Shown here: positions 50,841 through 59,342 of the stretch, one piece after another
Layout of the letters: each line of letters starts with the position of its first letter
Numbering within the stretch: position 1 is the first letter of the stretch
DNA from: Microlunatus capsulatus
Lineage (GTDB): Bacteria; Actinomycetota; Actinomycetes; Propionibacteriales; Propionibacteriaceae
Reading direction: 5' to 3'
NCBI RefSeq assembly: GCF_017876495.1
Contig: NZ_JAGIOB010000001.1
Span: 1,984,001 to 2,048,000 of the forward strand
DNA length: 64,000 bases
Notes under the pieces: generated by a model
Told to the model about the DNA's origin: nothing
What the model saw: the letters and a program-made list of their open reading frames with translations, nothing else
The model's database searches: none
Program-made: the position numbers and the translations under genes

Positions 50841-51206
50841 TCAGCCCTCGGCGGCCGGAGCGTGCCAGGCGACGCCCGGCGCGGTCTCGACGAGGACCAG
50901 CAGCAGGTTGTCCTTCTTGATCCCCACCTCGGCCACCCGGTCGGCGACGGCGGTCATCCCGCGCTGCTTCTGCTCGTCGGTGTAGCCCGGCGACGCGAGG
51001 ATCTCGATGAAGACGATGTCGGTGCGGTCGGCGTCGGGGAACGTGCGGGAGTAGACCAGCTCGCCCTCGTCGTGCAGCCGGAACACCTGGAACAGGTCGT
51101 CGGGGGTCATGTCCAGACCCGACACCAGGCCCGCGTGGACGGCGTCGCTGATCTGGCTCATCCGGGGGGCGAGCTCCCGGTGCATGTCGATGCGCACGTG
51201 CGGCAT
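50841..51206 (-). CDS. Tautomerase-family protein
   Basis: A 121-residue protein whose initiator Met is followed by proline (MPHVRIDMHRELAP), the catalytic Pro of the tautomerase superfamily. The remainder contains FRLHDEGELVYSRTF and DRTDIVFIEILASPGYTDEQKQR, like the MSAD/cis-CaaD-related group. ATG 51206 follows GAGGA; the longer frame would bury the catalytic proline and is rejected. Confidence 0.88.
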   Translation of the reverse strand: MPHVRIDMHRELAPRMSQISDAVHAGLVSGLDMTPDDLFQVFRLHDEGELVYSRTFPDADRTDIVFIEILASPGYTDEQKQRGMTAVADRVAEVGIKKDNLLLVLVETAPGVAWHAPAAEG

Positions 51207-51259
51207 GACGGTCCTCCTCGTCGGCCGGCGGACGACCGTCGTCCGCCGCCCGGCCATTG

Positions 51260-51272
51260 TTACAGAAAGTAA
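51260..51272. promoter_or_regulatory. AT-rich palindrome TTACAGAAAGTAA
   Basis: A TTAC-N5-GTAA inverted repeat in an otherwise very GC-rich spacer, 54 bases upstream of the tautomerase start. It fits a TetR/MarR-type operator or promoter element. No such regulator gene is adjacent. Confidence 0.4.
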
Positions 51273-51378
51273 TAAGGCTGGCGCAGGCGCCCCGGACGCA
51301 CGTCGCCCCCCGGCTCCCGGTCCCCCGCCGGTGGGCGGGAGGACGACGGGGCCCGGGGGGCGACGGACGTCAGGAGGT

Positions 51379-53238
51379 TCAGCGGCGGACCTGCACCCCC
51401 ACGAAACCCGCGCCGGTGACGGTGTAGCGCTGCGGCAGCCGGGTCTCGCGGACGGTGCTGAAGTCGTCGTCGTCCTCCGAGCCCAGCAGCAGGCTGACGG
51501 CCAGGTCGTTGTTGTGCGGCGCCTTCCTCAGGCCGGCGATCACGCCGTCCAGGCTCTCCGACAGCTCGTCGTCGCAAGCCGACGGGTCGAGGAAGCAGCC
51601 CTCGTCCTCGTCCTCGCCCAGCACGCTGGAGCCCTGGCCGCCCGCGACGAGCAGCACCCCGGACTGGCCCTGGGTGCGGGCCGGGACCTTGACGGTGCTG
51701 ACGACCCGCCGGACGGTGCTGCTGCGGAACGCCTTGAGGGTGGTGCGGACCTTGAGGGTGGTGCCGGCCTTGACCGTCACCGAGGACGGCGCGCGGTACG
51801 CGCCCTTGCCCACGGCCACCTCGGTCTTCGCCACCCGGTACTGGCGGAAGTCGCTGGTCACGTTGGACTCCAGGGTGACGCCGGTGATGGTGACGGCCTC
51901 GTCGTCCTGGTTGACCAGCGAGTCGACGGCGTAGGCGAGGTCGAACGCGGGCTCGGCGCTGATGTCATCGCGCGAGGCCCACTGGTTGGTGCGGCTGACC
52001 GTGAAGGCCTTGCCGCCCGCCCGGGTGCCCGTGATCACCCAGTGGCTGCTGGCGCGGCCGTCGCCGACCTCGTCGAAGACGTTGTCGAAGTTGGCGAGCG
52101 CGGCGTAGGCGGCGATCTCGGGCAGCATGTCCGGGGCCGCGACCCGCGTGGTGCCGGTCCGGGCCCGGCCCGTCGTCGAGTTCCGGATCGTCGTCGTGAC
52201 CGGGACCGTGCGGGGCAGCACGCCGAGCCGGGCGCGCAGCCCCGAGGTCCGGTCCTGGTCCACGATGCCCACGGGGTCGCCCACCGTGGCCAGCTTGTAG
52301 GCGCCGAAGGCGTCGTCGCGGATGATCGCCAGCGAGCTGCCGACGCTCGCGCCGTACGACACGGCCCCGGCGAAGGCGAGCGGGTGGCCGAAGGCGAGCG
52401 CCTGGTCACCGCAGACGGCGGTGGTGGTGCCCGTGCCGGCGGCGGTGACGTCGCCGTAGGAGAGCACCCCGGTGAAGTTGCCGCCGGGGACCGGCACGGC
52501 GAGCGGGCCGGCCGCGGCCGGGGCCGCCCGTCCGGAGCCGGCGTGGGCCAGGACCGAGAGACCGGCGGCGTCCGCCCCCGCCTGGAAGCGGGCGACGCGG
52601 TCGGAGCTGAGGCCGCTCAGCGAGAGCGGGACCGGGAGCCGCTGCAGGCCCCCGCGGGGCACCGCGGCGGCCGCCCGGCTGCTGACCTGGCGGCGCAGGG
52701 CGCTCGGCAGGGCGACGGTGCGGTCCTCGCGGACGGCGCCCGCACGGGCGGCCGGCCGGACGCCGAGGTCCAGCAGCGGCAGCATGTCGGCGGCGGGCGT
52801 CACCCCGCCGATCGGGGAGTTGGCGCTGGTGAAGCCGTAGGAGACCGAGCCCAGCAGCCGACCGCCGACGTAGACCGGCGAGCCGGACATGCCGGCCCAG
52901 ATCCCGCCGCCGCCCTGGTCGACCACGTGGCCGCCGGCGACGTCGGAGACCTCGACGACGATCATGTCCTTGCCGGCGCCGATGCCGTCCGGGAGCACGC
53001 CGAGCACCTCGACGGCGAAGGGCTGCGGCGTGGTGCCGCGGACGACCGTGAGGCCCTCCCCGACGGTGCCGGGCACCACCTCGGCCACCGGCACGGGGGC
53101 GGGGCAGGGGTCGACCGCGGCCGGACGGACGGCCGGCCCGGCCGCGGCGGGTGAGGCCAGCACCCCGGCCACCAGGGCGACGGCCAGGCCGGCTCCCGCC
53201 GACCGGACCTGCCACCGACGTCGTGCTGCACGCTGCAT
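51379..53238 (-). CDS. Secreted SpoIVB-type (S55) serine peptidase-domain protein
   Basis: A 619-residue exported protein. The signal peptide spans residues 1-33 (ends PAAAG|PA). The S55 domain begins near 45 with VAEVVPGTVGEGLTVVRG. It has a histidine region GGHVVDQGGGG and the serine motif WAGMSGSPVYVGG (S118/S120), then SANSPIGGVTPAADML. The C-terminal 300 residues are beta-rich (FDNVFDEVG..., TLKVRTTLKAFRSSTVRR) and end in a repeat-like adhesive-type region. SpoIVB itself signals in Bacillus sporulation, but actinobacterial relatives are widespread in non-sporing species, so a wall or secretion role is more likely. Confidence 0.8.
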   Translation of the reverse strand: MQRAARRRWQVRSAGAGLAVALVAGVLASPAAAGPAVRPAAVDPCPAPVPVAEVVPGTVGEGLTVVRGTTPQPFAVEVLGVLPDGIGAGKDMIVVEVSDVAGGHVVDQGGGGIWAGMSGSPVYVGGRLLGSVSYGFTSANSPIGGVTPAADMLPLLDLGVRPAARAGAVREDRTVALPSALRRQVSSRAAAAVPRGGLQRLPVPLSLSGLSSDRVARFQAGADAAGLSVLAHAGSGRAAPAAAGPLAVPVPGGNFTGVLSYGDVTAAGTGTTTAVCGDQALAFGHPLAFAGAVSYGASVGSSLAIIRDDAFGAYKLATVGDPVGIVDQDRTSGLRARLGVLPRTVPVTTTIRNSTTGRARTGTTRVAAPDMLPEIAAYAALANFDNVFDEVGDGRASSHWVITGTRAGGKAFTVSRTNQWASRDDISAEPAFDLAYAVDSLVNQDDEAVTITGVTLESNVTSDFRQYRVAKTEVAVGKGAYRAPSSVTVKAGTTLKVRTTLKAFRSSTVRRVVSTVKVPARTQGQSGVLLVAGGQGSSVLGEDEDEGCFLDPSACDDELSESLDGVIAGLRKAPHNNDLAVSLLLGSEDDDDFSTVRETRLPQRYTVTGAGFVGVQVRR

Positions 53239-53433
53239 CCGGACTCCTCGTGTCCTCCGCGGTCCCGGACCGCGCGGTCGCTCGACGGGCGGCACCCGGC
53301 GATGCCAGGGACCGTAGCCGTCGGCGACCGGGGGCGGGGGCACGAAAGGCGCACGGAAAGGTCACGATTCGCCGTCGGCACCGGCCGCGGACGTCGGGCC
53401 GGGCACGATTTCCAGCCACCCCGTCCGGTGGGC

Positions 53434-53439
53434 TATAGT
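53434..53439 (+). promoter_or_regulatory. -10 element of tRNA-Asp promoter
   Basis: TATAGT, 43 bases before the tRNA, in a GC-rich setting. TTCCAG 18 bases upstream is a weak -35. It may drive both tRNA-Asp and tRNA-Phe. Confidence 0.55.
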
Positions 53440-53481
53440 TTCGCGGGCACCCGGTGAGGGTGCAGCGAGTTGGGCCAGCAA

Positions 53482-53555
53482 GGCCCCGTAGCGCAGTTGG
53501 TTAGCGCGCCGCCCTGTCACGGCGGAGGTCGCGGGTTCGAGTCCCGTCGGGGTCG
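53482..53555 (+). tRNA. tRNA-Asp (GTC)
   Basis: A 74-nt cloverleaf: acceptor GGCCCCG/CGGGGTC, anticodon loop CTGTCAC (GTC), T-arm GCGGG-TTCGAGT-CCCGT region. CCA is not encoded. Confidence 0.95.
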
Positions 53556-53649
53556 CGAGAGCGGTGATGTCTCCATCTATCTGGGGAGTCACCGCTTCTG
53601 TGTTCGTCAGCCGGTGGTGGGAGAAGTCTCCCGCCAGCTGTCGGGCTTC

Positions 53650-53723
53650 GGCCAGGTAGCTCAGCTGGTAGCAGCGTTCGCCTGAAAAGTGAAAGGTCGC
53701 CGGTTCGAACCCGGCCCTGGCCA
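53650..53723 (+). tRNA. tRNA-Phe (GAA)
   Basis: Acceptor GGCCAGG/CCTGGCC, D-arm GCTC/GAGC-like, anticodon loop CTGAAAA (GAA), T-arm GCCGG-TTCGAAC-CCGGC. Ninety-four bases after tRNA-Asp and probably co-transcribed. Confidence 0.95.
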
Positions 53724-54004
53724 CCCCTTCCTCACCCAGCCACCCGGCGTCATCCCCGGGTCGCGCGGCCCCCGGCTGCATCCAAGCCCGGCCCCCGCTC
53801 CGAACCCTCTGCACGACGTCCCACCTCCGTGGCCGCGTCGGCCACGGCACGGGACGAGAGGACGGAGCACCGGTGAGCAGAGGGGCTGCGCTCCCGCCCG
53901 CCGCCCCCCGCGGGCGCGCCGGCCGGGTCCGGTGTCCCCGACGGGTTCGGCTTCACCCCGGACGGTCGATTAGAGTGACGGCGACCGGCGACGGGAGCCG
54001 GTGA

Positions 54005-54592
54005 ATGCTCAGACCACGGAGGGAACCAGCGGTCGTGACCGTCACGCCAGACGACGACCTGAGCGCCGTGGTCGAGGCGTTCGTCGCGGGTGACGAGCGC
54101 GCCCTGGAGAAGATCTACCGCCGCTTCTCCGCCCTCGTCTTCACCGTCGCCCTCCGCTCGCTCGGCGACGTGACCGAGGCCGAGGACGTCGTCCAGAAGG
54201 TCTTCGTGGCGGCCTGGACCGGCCGGCACACCTACAAGGCGGACCGGGCCAGCATCTCCGCCTGGCTGATGGGCATCACCCGCAACAAGGTCGCCGACAC
54301 CCACGCCGCCCGGACGAAGCAGCGCCGGATCCAGAACGAGGTCGGGGCCAACCTGCCCCTCGCGCCCGACACCCTGGACATCGCCGAGCGGCTGATCATC
54401 GCCGACGAGATCGCCAAGCTCGACGCCGTCCCCCAGAAGGTGCTGCGGATGGCCTTCTACGAGGACCTGACGCACGCCCAGATCGCCGAGCGGATGCAGC
54501 TCCCCCCGGGCACGGTCAAGAGCCACATCCGCCGCAGCCTCATCAAGCTCCGACGCCGGATGGAGGTCGCCAGCAGTGCACACGAGTCCTGA
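54005..54592 (+). CDS. ECF-type RNA polymerase sigma factor (SigK-like)
   Basis: A protein of up to 195 residues. Region 2 has LEKIYRRFSALVFTVALRSLGDVTEAEDVVQKVFVAAW. Region 4 has LDAVPQKVLRMAFYEDLTHAQIAERMQLPPGTVKSHIRRSLIKLRR. It directs transcription of a stress regulon when released from the anti-sigma factor encoded next. ATG 54005 or GTG 54035 (with GGAGG upstream) may be the start. A TAGAGT -10 lies near 53971. The gene overlaps the anti-sigma gene by 17 bases. Confidence 0.92.
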   Translation: MLRPRREPAVVTVTPDDDLSAVVEAFVAGDERALEKIYRRFSALVFTVALRSLGDVTEAEDVVQKVFVAAWTGRHTYKADRASISAWLMGITRNKVADTHAARTKQRRIQNEVGANLPLAPDTLDIAERLIIADEIAKLDAVPQKVLRMAFYEDLTHAQIAERMQLPPGTVKSHIRRSLIKLRRRMEVASSAHES

Positions 54593-55313
54593 CGTCCTCG
54601 CGCTCCTCGCGCTCGGCGAGGACGCCGCCACCGACGCCGACCTCGAGCACATCTCCGGGTGCCCCGGATGCCGGGGTGAGCTGGCGGCGCTGACCGCCGC
54701 GGCCGGCAGCGCGCGCCGGGCCGGCGAGGCCACCCTGGTCGCGCCGCGGCCCGAGGTGTGGCAGCACATCAGCGAGGAGCTCGGCCTGACGTCGGCCGGC
54801 TCCGGCACCCCGCCCGCCGGGCCCCCGTCCGCCGTCGCCCCGGTCCCCGCTCCCGGCCGTCCCGGCGAGCGGCGCCGGACCCGCGTCGCCGCCTTCGTCC
54901 TGGCCGCCGCCCTCGCGCTGGCCGTCGGGGTCGGGGTGGGCGCCAACCTCGACCGGGTGGCTCCGGGCGGGCAGCGGGAGGTGGCCTCCGTGCCGCTGAA
55001 CGCCCTGCCGTCGTGGCCGGGCTCCTCCGGCCGCGCCGTCGTCGAGGAGGACGGCGCGGGGAACCGGACGCTGGTGGTCACCGTCAGCTCCCCCGAGGCC
55101 GCCGACGGCCCGCGCGAGGTCTGGATGACCACGACGACGGCCGACCCGATGATCGCCATGGGCTACCTGGTCGACGGCCGGGGCCGGTTCCCGATCGCCC
55201 CGACGATCGACCTCCAGGAGTTCCGGCTGGTCGACGTCTCCCAGGAGCCCGCCGGCGACGACAACTTCCGGCACTCGGGGAACTCGATGCTGCGCGGCAA
55301 GCTGCCGGTGTGA
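54576..55313 (+). CDS. RskA-type zinc anti-sigma factor
   Basis: A 245-residue membrane anti-sigma factor. The ZAS motif HISGCPGC (HxxxCxxC) is near residues 26-33. A proline-rich linker leads to a single helix (VAAFVLAAALALAVGVGVGAN, about 107-128) and an extracytoplasmic RskA domain with LPSWPGSSGRAVVEEDG and MTTTTADPMIAMGYL. It should hold the upstream sigma factor at the membrane until proteolysis. GTG start; stop overlaps the kinase start by GTGA. Confidence 0.92.
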   Translation: MHTSPDVLALLALGEDAATDADLEHISGCPGCRGELAALTAAAGSARRAGEATLVAPRPEVWQHISEELGLTSAGSGTPPAGPPSAVAPVPAPGRPGERRRTRVAAFVLAAALALAVGVGVGANLDRVAPGGQREVASVPLNALPSWPGSSGRAVVEEDGAGNRTLVVTVSSPEAADGPREVWMTTTTADPMIAMGYLVDGRGRFPIAPTIDLQEFRLVDVSQEPAGDDNFRHSGNSMLRGKLPV

Positions 55314-56086
55314 CCTCCGCCCCCGGCGAGGTCTTCACCAAGCACGACCCCGACGCCGCCCCCGGCTTCTTCGCCGCCGAGGCGGCGGGGCTGGCCTGGC
55401 TGGCGGCGGCCGGGCCCGGCGCGGCCGCCGTCGTGGAGGTCCGCGCGGTGACGGCCGACCGGCTGGTCCTGCAGCGACTGCACCCCATCCGGATGACGCG
55501 AACAGCGGCGCGCGAGCTCGGCGCGGCGCTCGCTCTCACCCACGCCGCCGGCGCGGACGCCTTCGGCACTCCCCCGCCCGGGCGTCCGCCGCAGGGCTGG
55601 ATCGGCCGGCAGCCGATGAGCATGGTCCCGACGCCCACCTGGGGCCGGTTCTACGCCGAGCAGCGCGTGCTGCCGTTCGCGCGGGCGGCCGCGCGGCGGG
55701 GGACCCTCCGAGCGTCCGGGCTGCGGGCCGTCGAACGGGTCGCCGACCGGCTGGTCGCCGGCGAGCTCGACGACGGCCGACCGCCCGCCCGGCTGCACGG
55801 AGACCTCTGGTCCGGCAACGTCGTGCCGACGGCGGACGGGATCGTGCTCATCGACCCGGCCGCCCACGGCGGGCACGGGCTCACCGACCTGGCGATGCTG
55901 GACCTGTTCGGCCTGCCCGAGCTGGCGGCGGTGATGGACGCCTACGCCGCGGCGGCCGACCTCGACGCCGGCTGGCGCGACCTGCTGCCCCTGCACCAGC
56001 TGCACCCGCTGCTGGTGCACGCGGTCAGCCACGGCGCCGGGTACGGGGACGAAGCAGAACGGGCCGCCCTCCGCTCCGTCGGCTGA
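55310..56086 (+). CDS. Fructosamine kinase-family protein
   Basis: A 258-residue protein with the aminoglycoside-phosphotransferase/fructosamine-3-kinase fold. The phosphotransfer motif is RLHGDLWSGNVV, followed by VLIDPAAHGGHGLTDLAML (the DxD metal motif variant) and an N-terminal KHDPDAAPGFFAAEAAGLAWL. It may deglycate proteins or small amines by phosphorylating ketosamines. It overlaps the anti-sigma stop, so it is probably under the same ECF control. Longer upstream frames are shadow. Confidence 0.88.
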   Translation: MTSAPGEVFTKHDPDAAPGFFAAEAAGLAWLAAAGPGAAAVVEVRAVTADRLVLQRLHPIRMTRTAARELGAALALTHAAGADAFGTPPPGRPPQGWIGRQPMSMVPTPTWGRFYAEQRVLPFARAAARRGTLRASGLRAVERVADRLVAGELDDGRPPARLHGDLWSGNVVPTADGIVLIDPAAHGGHGLTDLAMLDLFGLPELAAVMDAYAAAADLDAGWRDLLPLHQLHPLLVHAVSHGAGYGDEAERAALRSVG

Positions 56087-56114
56087 CCGACGGCGGGGGA
56101 CGACCCGGACCTGA

Positions 56115-56127
56115 GCCCCTGCGGGGC
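56115..56127. terminator. Short GC hairpin between convergent genes
   Basis: GCCCC-tgc-GGGGC lies between the kinase and the convergent NDH-2 gene. The stem is only five pairs, so its strength is uncertain. Confidence 0.4.
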
Positions 56128-56135
56128 GGGACGAC

Positions 56136-57404
56136 CTACTTGCGGATCGCCTTGAGCTTCGGCGTCTCCATGACGTCGCCGACGATGGCGCTGGAGCGGC
56201 TGGGCAGCAGGTAGCGCGAGAACAGGTTGAGCAGCGTCTGCGCCCGGTTCCGGTTGCCCAGCAGGTAGACGATGTGCAGGAAGATCCAGCCCAGCCAGGC
56301 CAGGACGCCCTTGAGCTTGAGCCCCTGGGGCATCTGCAGCACGGCGTCGCCGCGGCCGATCGTGGCCATGGTGCCCTTGTTGTGGTACTTGAAGCTCTCG
56401 GTCTCCAGGCCGCGGTGCAGCCGGGCGATCTGGTCGGCGGCGAACTTGCCGGTCTGGATCGCGGGCTGCGCGAGCTGCGGCAGCGGGTTCTCCACGGTGA
56501 GGCTGGCGTCGCCGAGGGCGAAGACGTTCTCGTGGCCGATGACGCGCAGGTCCGAGTTCACCTCGATGCGACCACCGCGGCCGATCGGGATGCCCCAGTC
56601 GCGCAGCACCGGGCTGCCGGAGACACCGGCCGCCCAGATGACGAGGTCGACCGGCAGGGTGGTGCCGTCCTTGAAGTCCACCCGGTCGGGGTGCACCTCG
56701 GTGATGGCGGTCTTGAGCCGGACGTCGACGCCGCGCTTGACCAGCTCCTTGAGCGCGTACTGGCGCAGCGAGTCCTCGAAGGGCGCGAGCAGCGCGTCGC
56801 CCATCTCCACCAGGACCACGTGCACGCGGGCCGGGTTGAGCTCGGGGTAGGTGGCGGGCAGGGCCTCGGTCTTCAGCTCGGCCAGCTGGCCGGCCATCTC
56901 GACCCCGGTGGCGCCACCGCCGACGACGACGATGGTGAACGCCCCGGTGTTGGGGCTCGACATGCCGGCGATGATCTCCATCGAGCCGAAGATCGTGTCG
57001 CGCACCTTGAGGGCGTCGGCGCGGGTGTACATCGACATCGTGTACTCGGCCGCGCCGGGGATGCCGAAGTGGTTGGTGGTGATGCCGGTCGCCAGGCAGA
57101 GGTAGTCGTAGCCGACCCGGACGCCGTCGTCGCAGAGGACCTCGTTGGCGTCGTGGTCGATGCCGGTCACGGTGGCGCGGCGGAAGCGGACGCCGCTGTG
57201 GCGGGCCGCGAAGTAGCGCAGCGAGTAGGTCACGTCACCGGCGTTCAGGCCCCCGGTGGCCACCTGGTAGAGCAGGGGCTGGAAGGTGTTGTACGGGTGC
57301 CGGTTGATGAGGGTGACCCGGAAGCCCTCCTTGGCCAGCTCTGCCGTCGCGGACAGCCCGGCGAATCCTGCTCCGACAACGACGACGTGCGGCATCTCAG
57401 TCAC
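56136..57404 (-). CDS. ndh: Type II NADH dehydrogenase-like FAD oxidoreductase
   Basis: A 422-residue flavoprotein. The FAD loop is HVVVVGAGFAGLSATAELAKEG, the NAD loop TIVVVGGGATGVEMAGQLAEL, and the quinone/FAD end ENVFALGDASLTVENPLPQLAQPAIQTGKFAADQI. The C-terminal amphipathic helix region GVLAWLGWIFLHIVYLLGNRNRAQTL is characteristic of membrane-bound NDH-2. It passes electrons from NADH to menaquinone. GTG 57404 (VTEMPHV) is preferred; TTG 57416, overlapping the upstream stop, and ATG 57395 are alternatives. Confidence 0.92.
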   Translation of the reverse strand: MTEMPHVVVVGAGFAGLSATAELAKEGFRVTLINRHPYNTFQPLLYQVATGGLNAGDVTYSLRYFAARHSGVRFRRATVTGIDHDANEVLCDDGVRVGYDYLCLATGITTNHFGIPGAAEYTMSMYTRADALKVRDTIFGSMEIIAGMSSPNTGAFTIVVVGGGATGVEMAGQLAELKTEALPATYPELNPARVHVVLVEMGDALLAPFEDSLRQYALKELVKRGVDVRLKTAITEVHPDRVDFKDGTTLPVDLVIWAAGVSGSPVLRDWGIPIGRGGRIEVNSDLRVIGHENVFALGDASLTVENPLPQLAQPAIQTGKFAADQIARLHRGLETESFKYHNKGTMATIGRGDAVLQMPQGLKLKGVLAWLGWIFLHIVYLLGNRNRAQTLLNLFSRYLLPSRSSAIVGDVMETPKLKAIRK

Positions 57405-57412
57405 AGGCCCAT

Positions 57413-58438
57413 TCAATCAGTGTCGGAGCCTCCTCCCAAGCGGGCCCCGTCCCCACCCCCTGTGATGCTGGGCACCGGGCCGTACGCGCGGACCCAGCGG
57501 GCGGTCGTCGCGAGCACCGAGGCCCGGACGGCGGGGGCCGAGAGCACCAGGTCGTGCACCCCGTCGGGCACCCGGACCAGCGTCACGTGCCGCCCCAGCC
57601 GGACGGCCCGCAGCGCGATCTGCTCGACGTCGAGCACGGTGTCGGCGCCCCGCAGGCCCTCGTGCCAGCGGCGGCCGAAGTCGCTCGTGGCCGACGCGAG
57701 GACCAGCACCGGCACCTCGAGGCCCAGCCCGGCGGCGACCTTCTGGTGCCCGGCGAGCACCGCCCGCAGCCAGCCGGCGCGGACGGGCGGGCTGGGGCTG
57801 GACTTCAGCGCGGTGTCGTAGGTCCACTCGCCGCCGTGGTCGGCGTGCAGCACCCGGGCGTAGTGGCCGAGGTCGGGCGGCAGCCGCAGCACCGACGTCG
57901 GGTTCCGACTGCCCAGGGCGTCGACGATCGGGCTGCCCACCGTGCGGACCAGCGCCGAGCCCTGCAGGTCCAGCCACGGCGAGTTGAGGACGAGCGCGTC
58001 GACCCGGCCGGGCCGGGCGGCCGCCCACAGCGCGCTGACGAGCCCGCCGGTCGAGTGCCCCACGAGGAGCAGCCCGTCGTGGTCCTCGGCCAGGACGGCG
58101 GCGGCGGCGTCCAGCTCCTCGAAGTGCTCGGCGAGGTCGGTGACGAACCCCCGCAGCTGGCCCGGGCGCAGGCTGCGGCCGTAGCGGCGCAGGTCGAGGG
58201 CGTAGAACGCGAGGCCGAGGTCCTCGAGGGCGTCGGCCAGGTGGGTCTGGAAGAAGTAGTCGTTCCAGCCGTGCACGTAGAGGACGGCGGGCCGCCGGTC
58301 ACCGCGCGGCTGACCGGCCCGCCGGACCAGGGTGGCCACCAGCCCGGTGCCCGCCGGCTCCCCCGCCGCCGGCGCGCCGGGCAGCGGCAGCTCGGTGCTC
58401 TCGTAGCCCGGCAGCAGGTCCGGGTGCCATGACCTCAC
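57413..58438 (-). CDS. Alpha/beta hydrolase (monoacylglycerol lipase-like)
   Basis: A 341-residue serine hydrolase. The oxyanion region is AVLYVHGWNDYFFQTHLADAL, the nucleophile elbow GLLLVGHSTGGLVSALW, and the acid/histidine end VLVLASATSDF...VRVPDGVHDLVLS. No signal peptide. The stop lies just before the NDH-2 start, so they are one transcript. The substrate is probably a lipid ester. Confidence 0.88.
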   Translation of the reverse strand: MRSWHPDLLPGYESTELPLPGAPAAGEPAGTGLVATLVRRAGQPRGDRRPAVLYVHGWNDYFFQTHLADALEDLGLAFYALDLRRYGRSLRPGQLRGFVTDLAEHFEELDAAAAVLAEDHDGLLLVGHSTGGLVSALWAAARPGRVDALVLNSPWLDLQGSALVRTVGSPIVDALGSRNPTSVLRLPPDLGHYARVLHADHGGEWTYDTALKSSPSPPVRAGWLRAVLAGHQKVAAGLGLEVPVLVLASATSDFGRRWHEGLRGADTVLDVEQIALRAVRLGRHVTLVRVPDGVHDLVLSAPAVRASVLATTARWVRAYGPVPSITGGGDGARLGGGSDTD

Positions 58439-58492
58439 ACCACCCAGGGTGGCAGAGCCGGGCCGGGGACCCCTCGAGCGGCTCGAGGGCGG

Positions 58493-58966
58493 TCAGCGGA
58501 CCAGGCCGCAGCTGACCGGGTAGCGGTAGAGCTCGTGGCGGCGCACGGCCAGGGCCGCGAGGACGGCGGGGACCACGGCCGCGACGAAGGCCACCGGGAG
58601 GACGGCGAAGCCGACCAGCAGGACGGTCAGCACACCGCTCACCGCCACGACGAGCGTGTAGAGCAGCGAGAAGTTCAGCGCCTCGAGGGCGTTCGCGCGC
58701 AGCCACGGGCTGCGGTCGCCGAGCACCAGGAGCGCGACCAGAGGCCCGACGAACCCGGTGACCGGGACCGAGAGGTGCGTCAGCAGGGCCCAGCGGTCCT
58801 CGTCGCCACGGCTCAGCGGCGTTCCGGCGACCGGCCGCGGAGCTCCCGGGGTCGAGGGTGCCGACGCGGCACCACCCCAGGGCCCCGGACGCGGTTCAGC
58901 GAACGGAGTTCCCGGGTGGGGGTGCTGCAGAGGAGGTCCGGACGGCTCCGGGCTCGGCTGGCTCAT
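58493..58966 (-). CDS. DUF4870 (Tic20-like) membrane protein
   Basis: A 157-residue protein. A proline-rich cytoplasmic N-terminus (about 1-55) precedes a DUF4870 domain with DEDRWALLTHLSVPVTGFVGPLVALL, NALEALNFSLLYTLV and three or four helices. Function unknown; such proteins often have disordered proline-rich tails in actinobacteria. Confidence 0.88.
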   Translation of the reverse strand: MSQPSPEPSGPPLQHPHPGTPFAEPRPGPWGGAASAPSTPGAPRPVAGTPLSRGDEDRWALLTHLSVPVTGFVGPLVALLVLGDRSPWLRANALEALNFSLLYTLVVAVSGVLTVLLVGFAVLPVAFVAAVVPAVLAALAVRRHELYRYPVSCGLVR

Positions 58967-58993
58967 GTCGCCAGGCTAGGCCCGGAGGCCCGG

Positions 58994-59206
58994 TCAACCG
59001 GACTTGCGGAGGTCCCCGTAGGTGTCCGGCGAGTCGTCCTGCTCGTCGGTGTCCTGGTCGGCCAGGTCGGCGTAGGCAGGAGGCACCTCGTGACCTTCCG
59101 ACCCTCGGAGCTCGGCCGCCAACGAGCTGAAGTCCGTGTCGAACGCACGGTACTTGAGCTCCCGGGCAACCTTCGTCTGCTTTGCCTTTGCACGGCCGCG
59201 CCCCAT
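58994..59206 (-). CDS. DUF3073 small basic/acidic protein
   Basis: A 70-residue protein with the DUF3073 start MGRGRAKAKQTKVARELKY and a segment RAFDTDFSSLAAELRG. The tail is acidic (ADQDTDEQDDSPD). The family is confined mainly to actinobacteria, lies near pur genes as here, and has no known function. Confidence 0.93.
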   Translation of the reverse strand: MGRGRAKAKQTKVARELKYRAFDTDFSSLAAELRGSEGHEVPPAYADLADQDTDEQDDSPDTYGDLRKSG

Positions 59207-59279
59207 GTCGGGTCGACCCCCTCGCCTTTGTCCGCCAGCGGCTCAGCCGCGGCTCAGGATGAATTCTGTCGTGGGCACG

Positions 59280-59307
59280 ATGCTACCCAATGGGCGCAAC
59301 GGCGCAA
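59280..59307 (-). promoter_or_regulatory. Promoter of DUF3073 gene
   Basis: Reading the minus strand, TTGCGC (plus 59302-59307) and TAGCAT (plus 59280-59285) are spaced by 16 bases. This leaves a leader of about 65 bases to the ATG at 59206. Confidence 0.5.
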
Positions 59308-59342
59308 AGCACGGCCCACCCCCGGGCCGGGTGCGACCCCGG

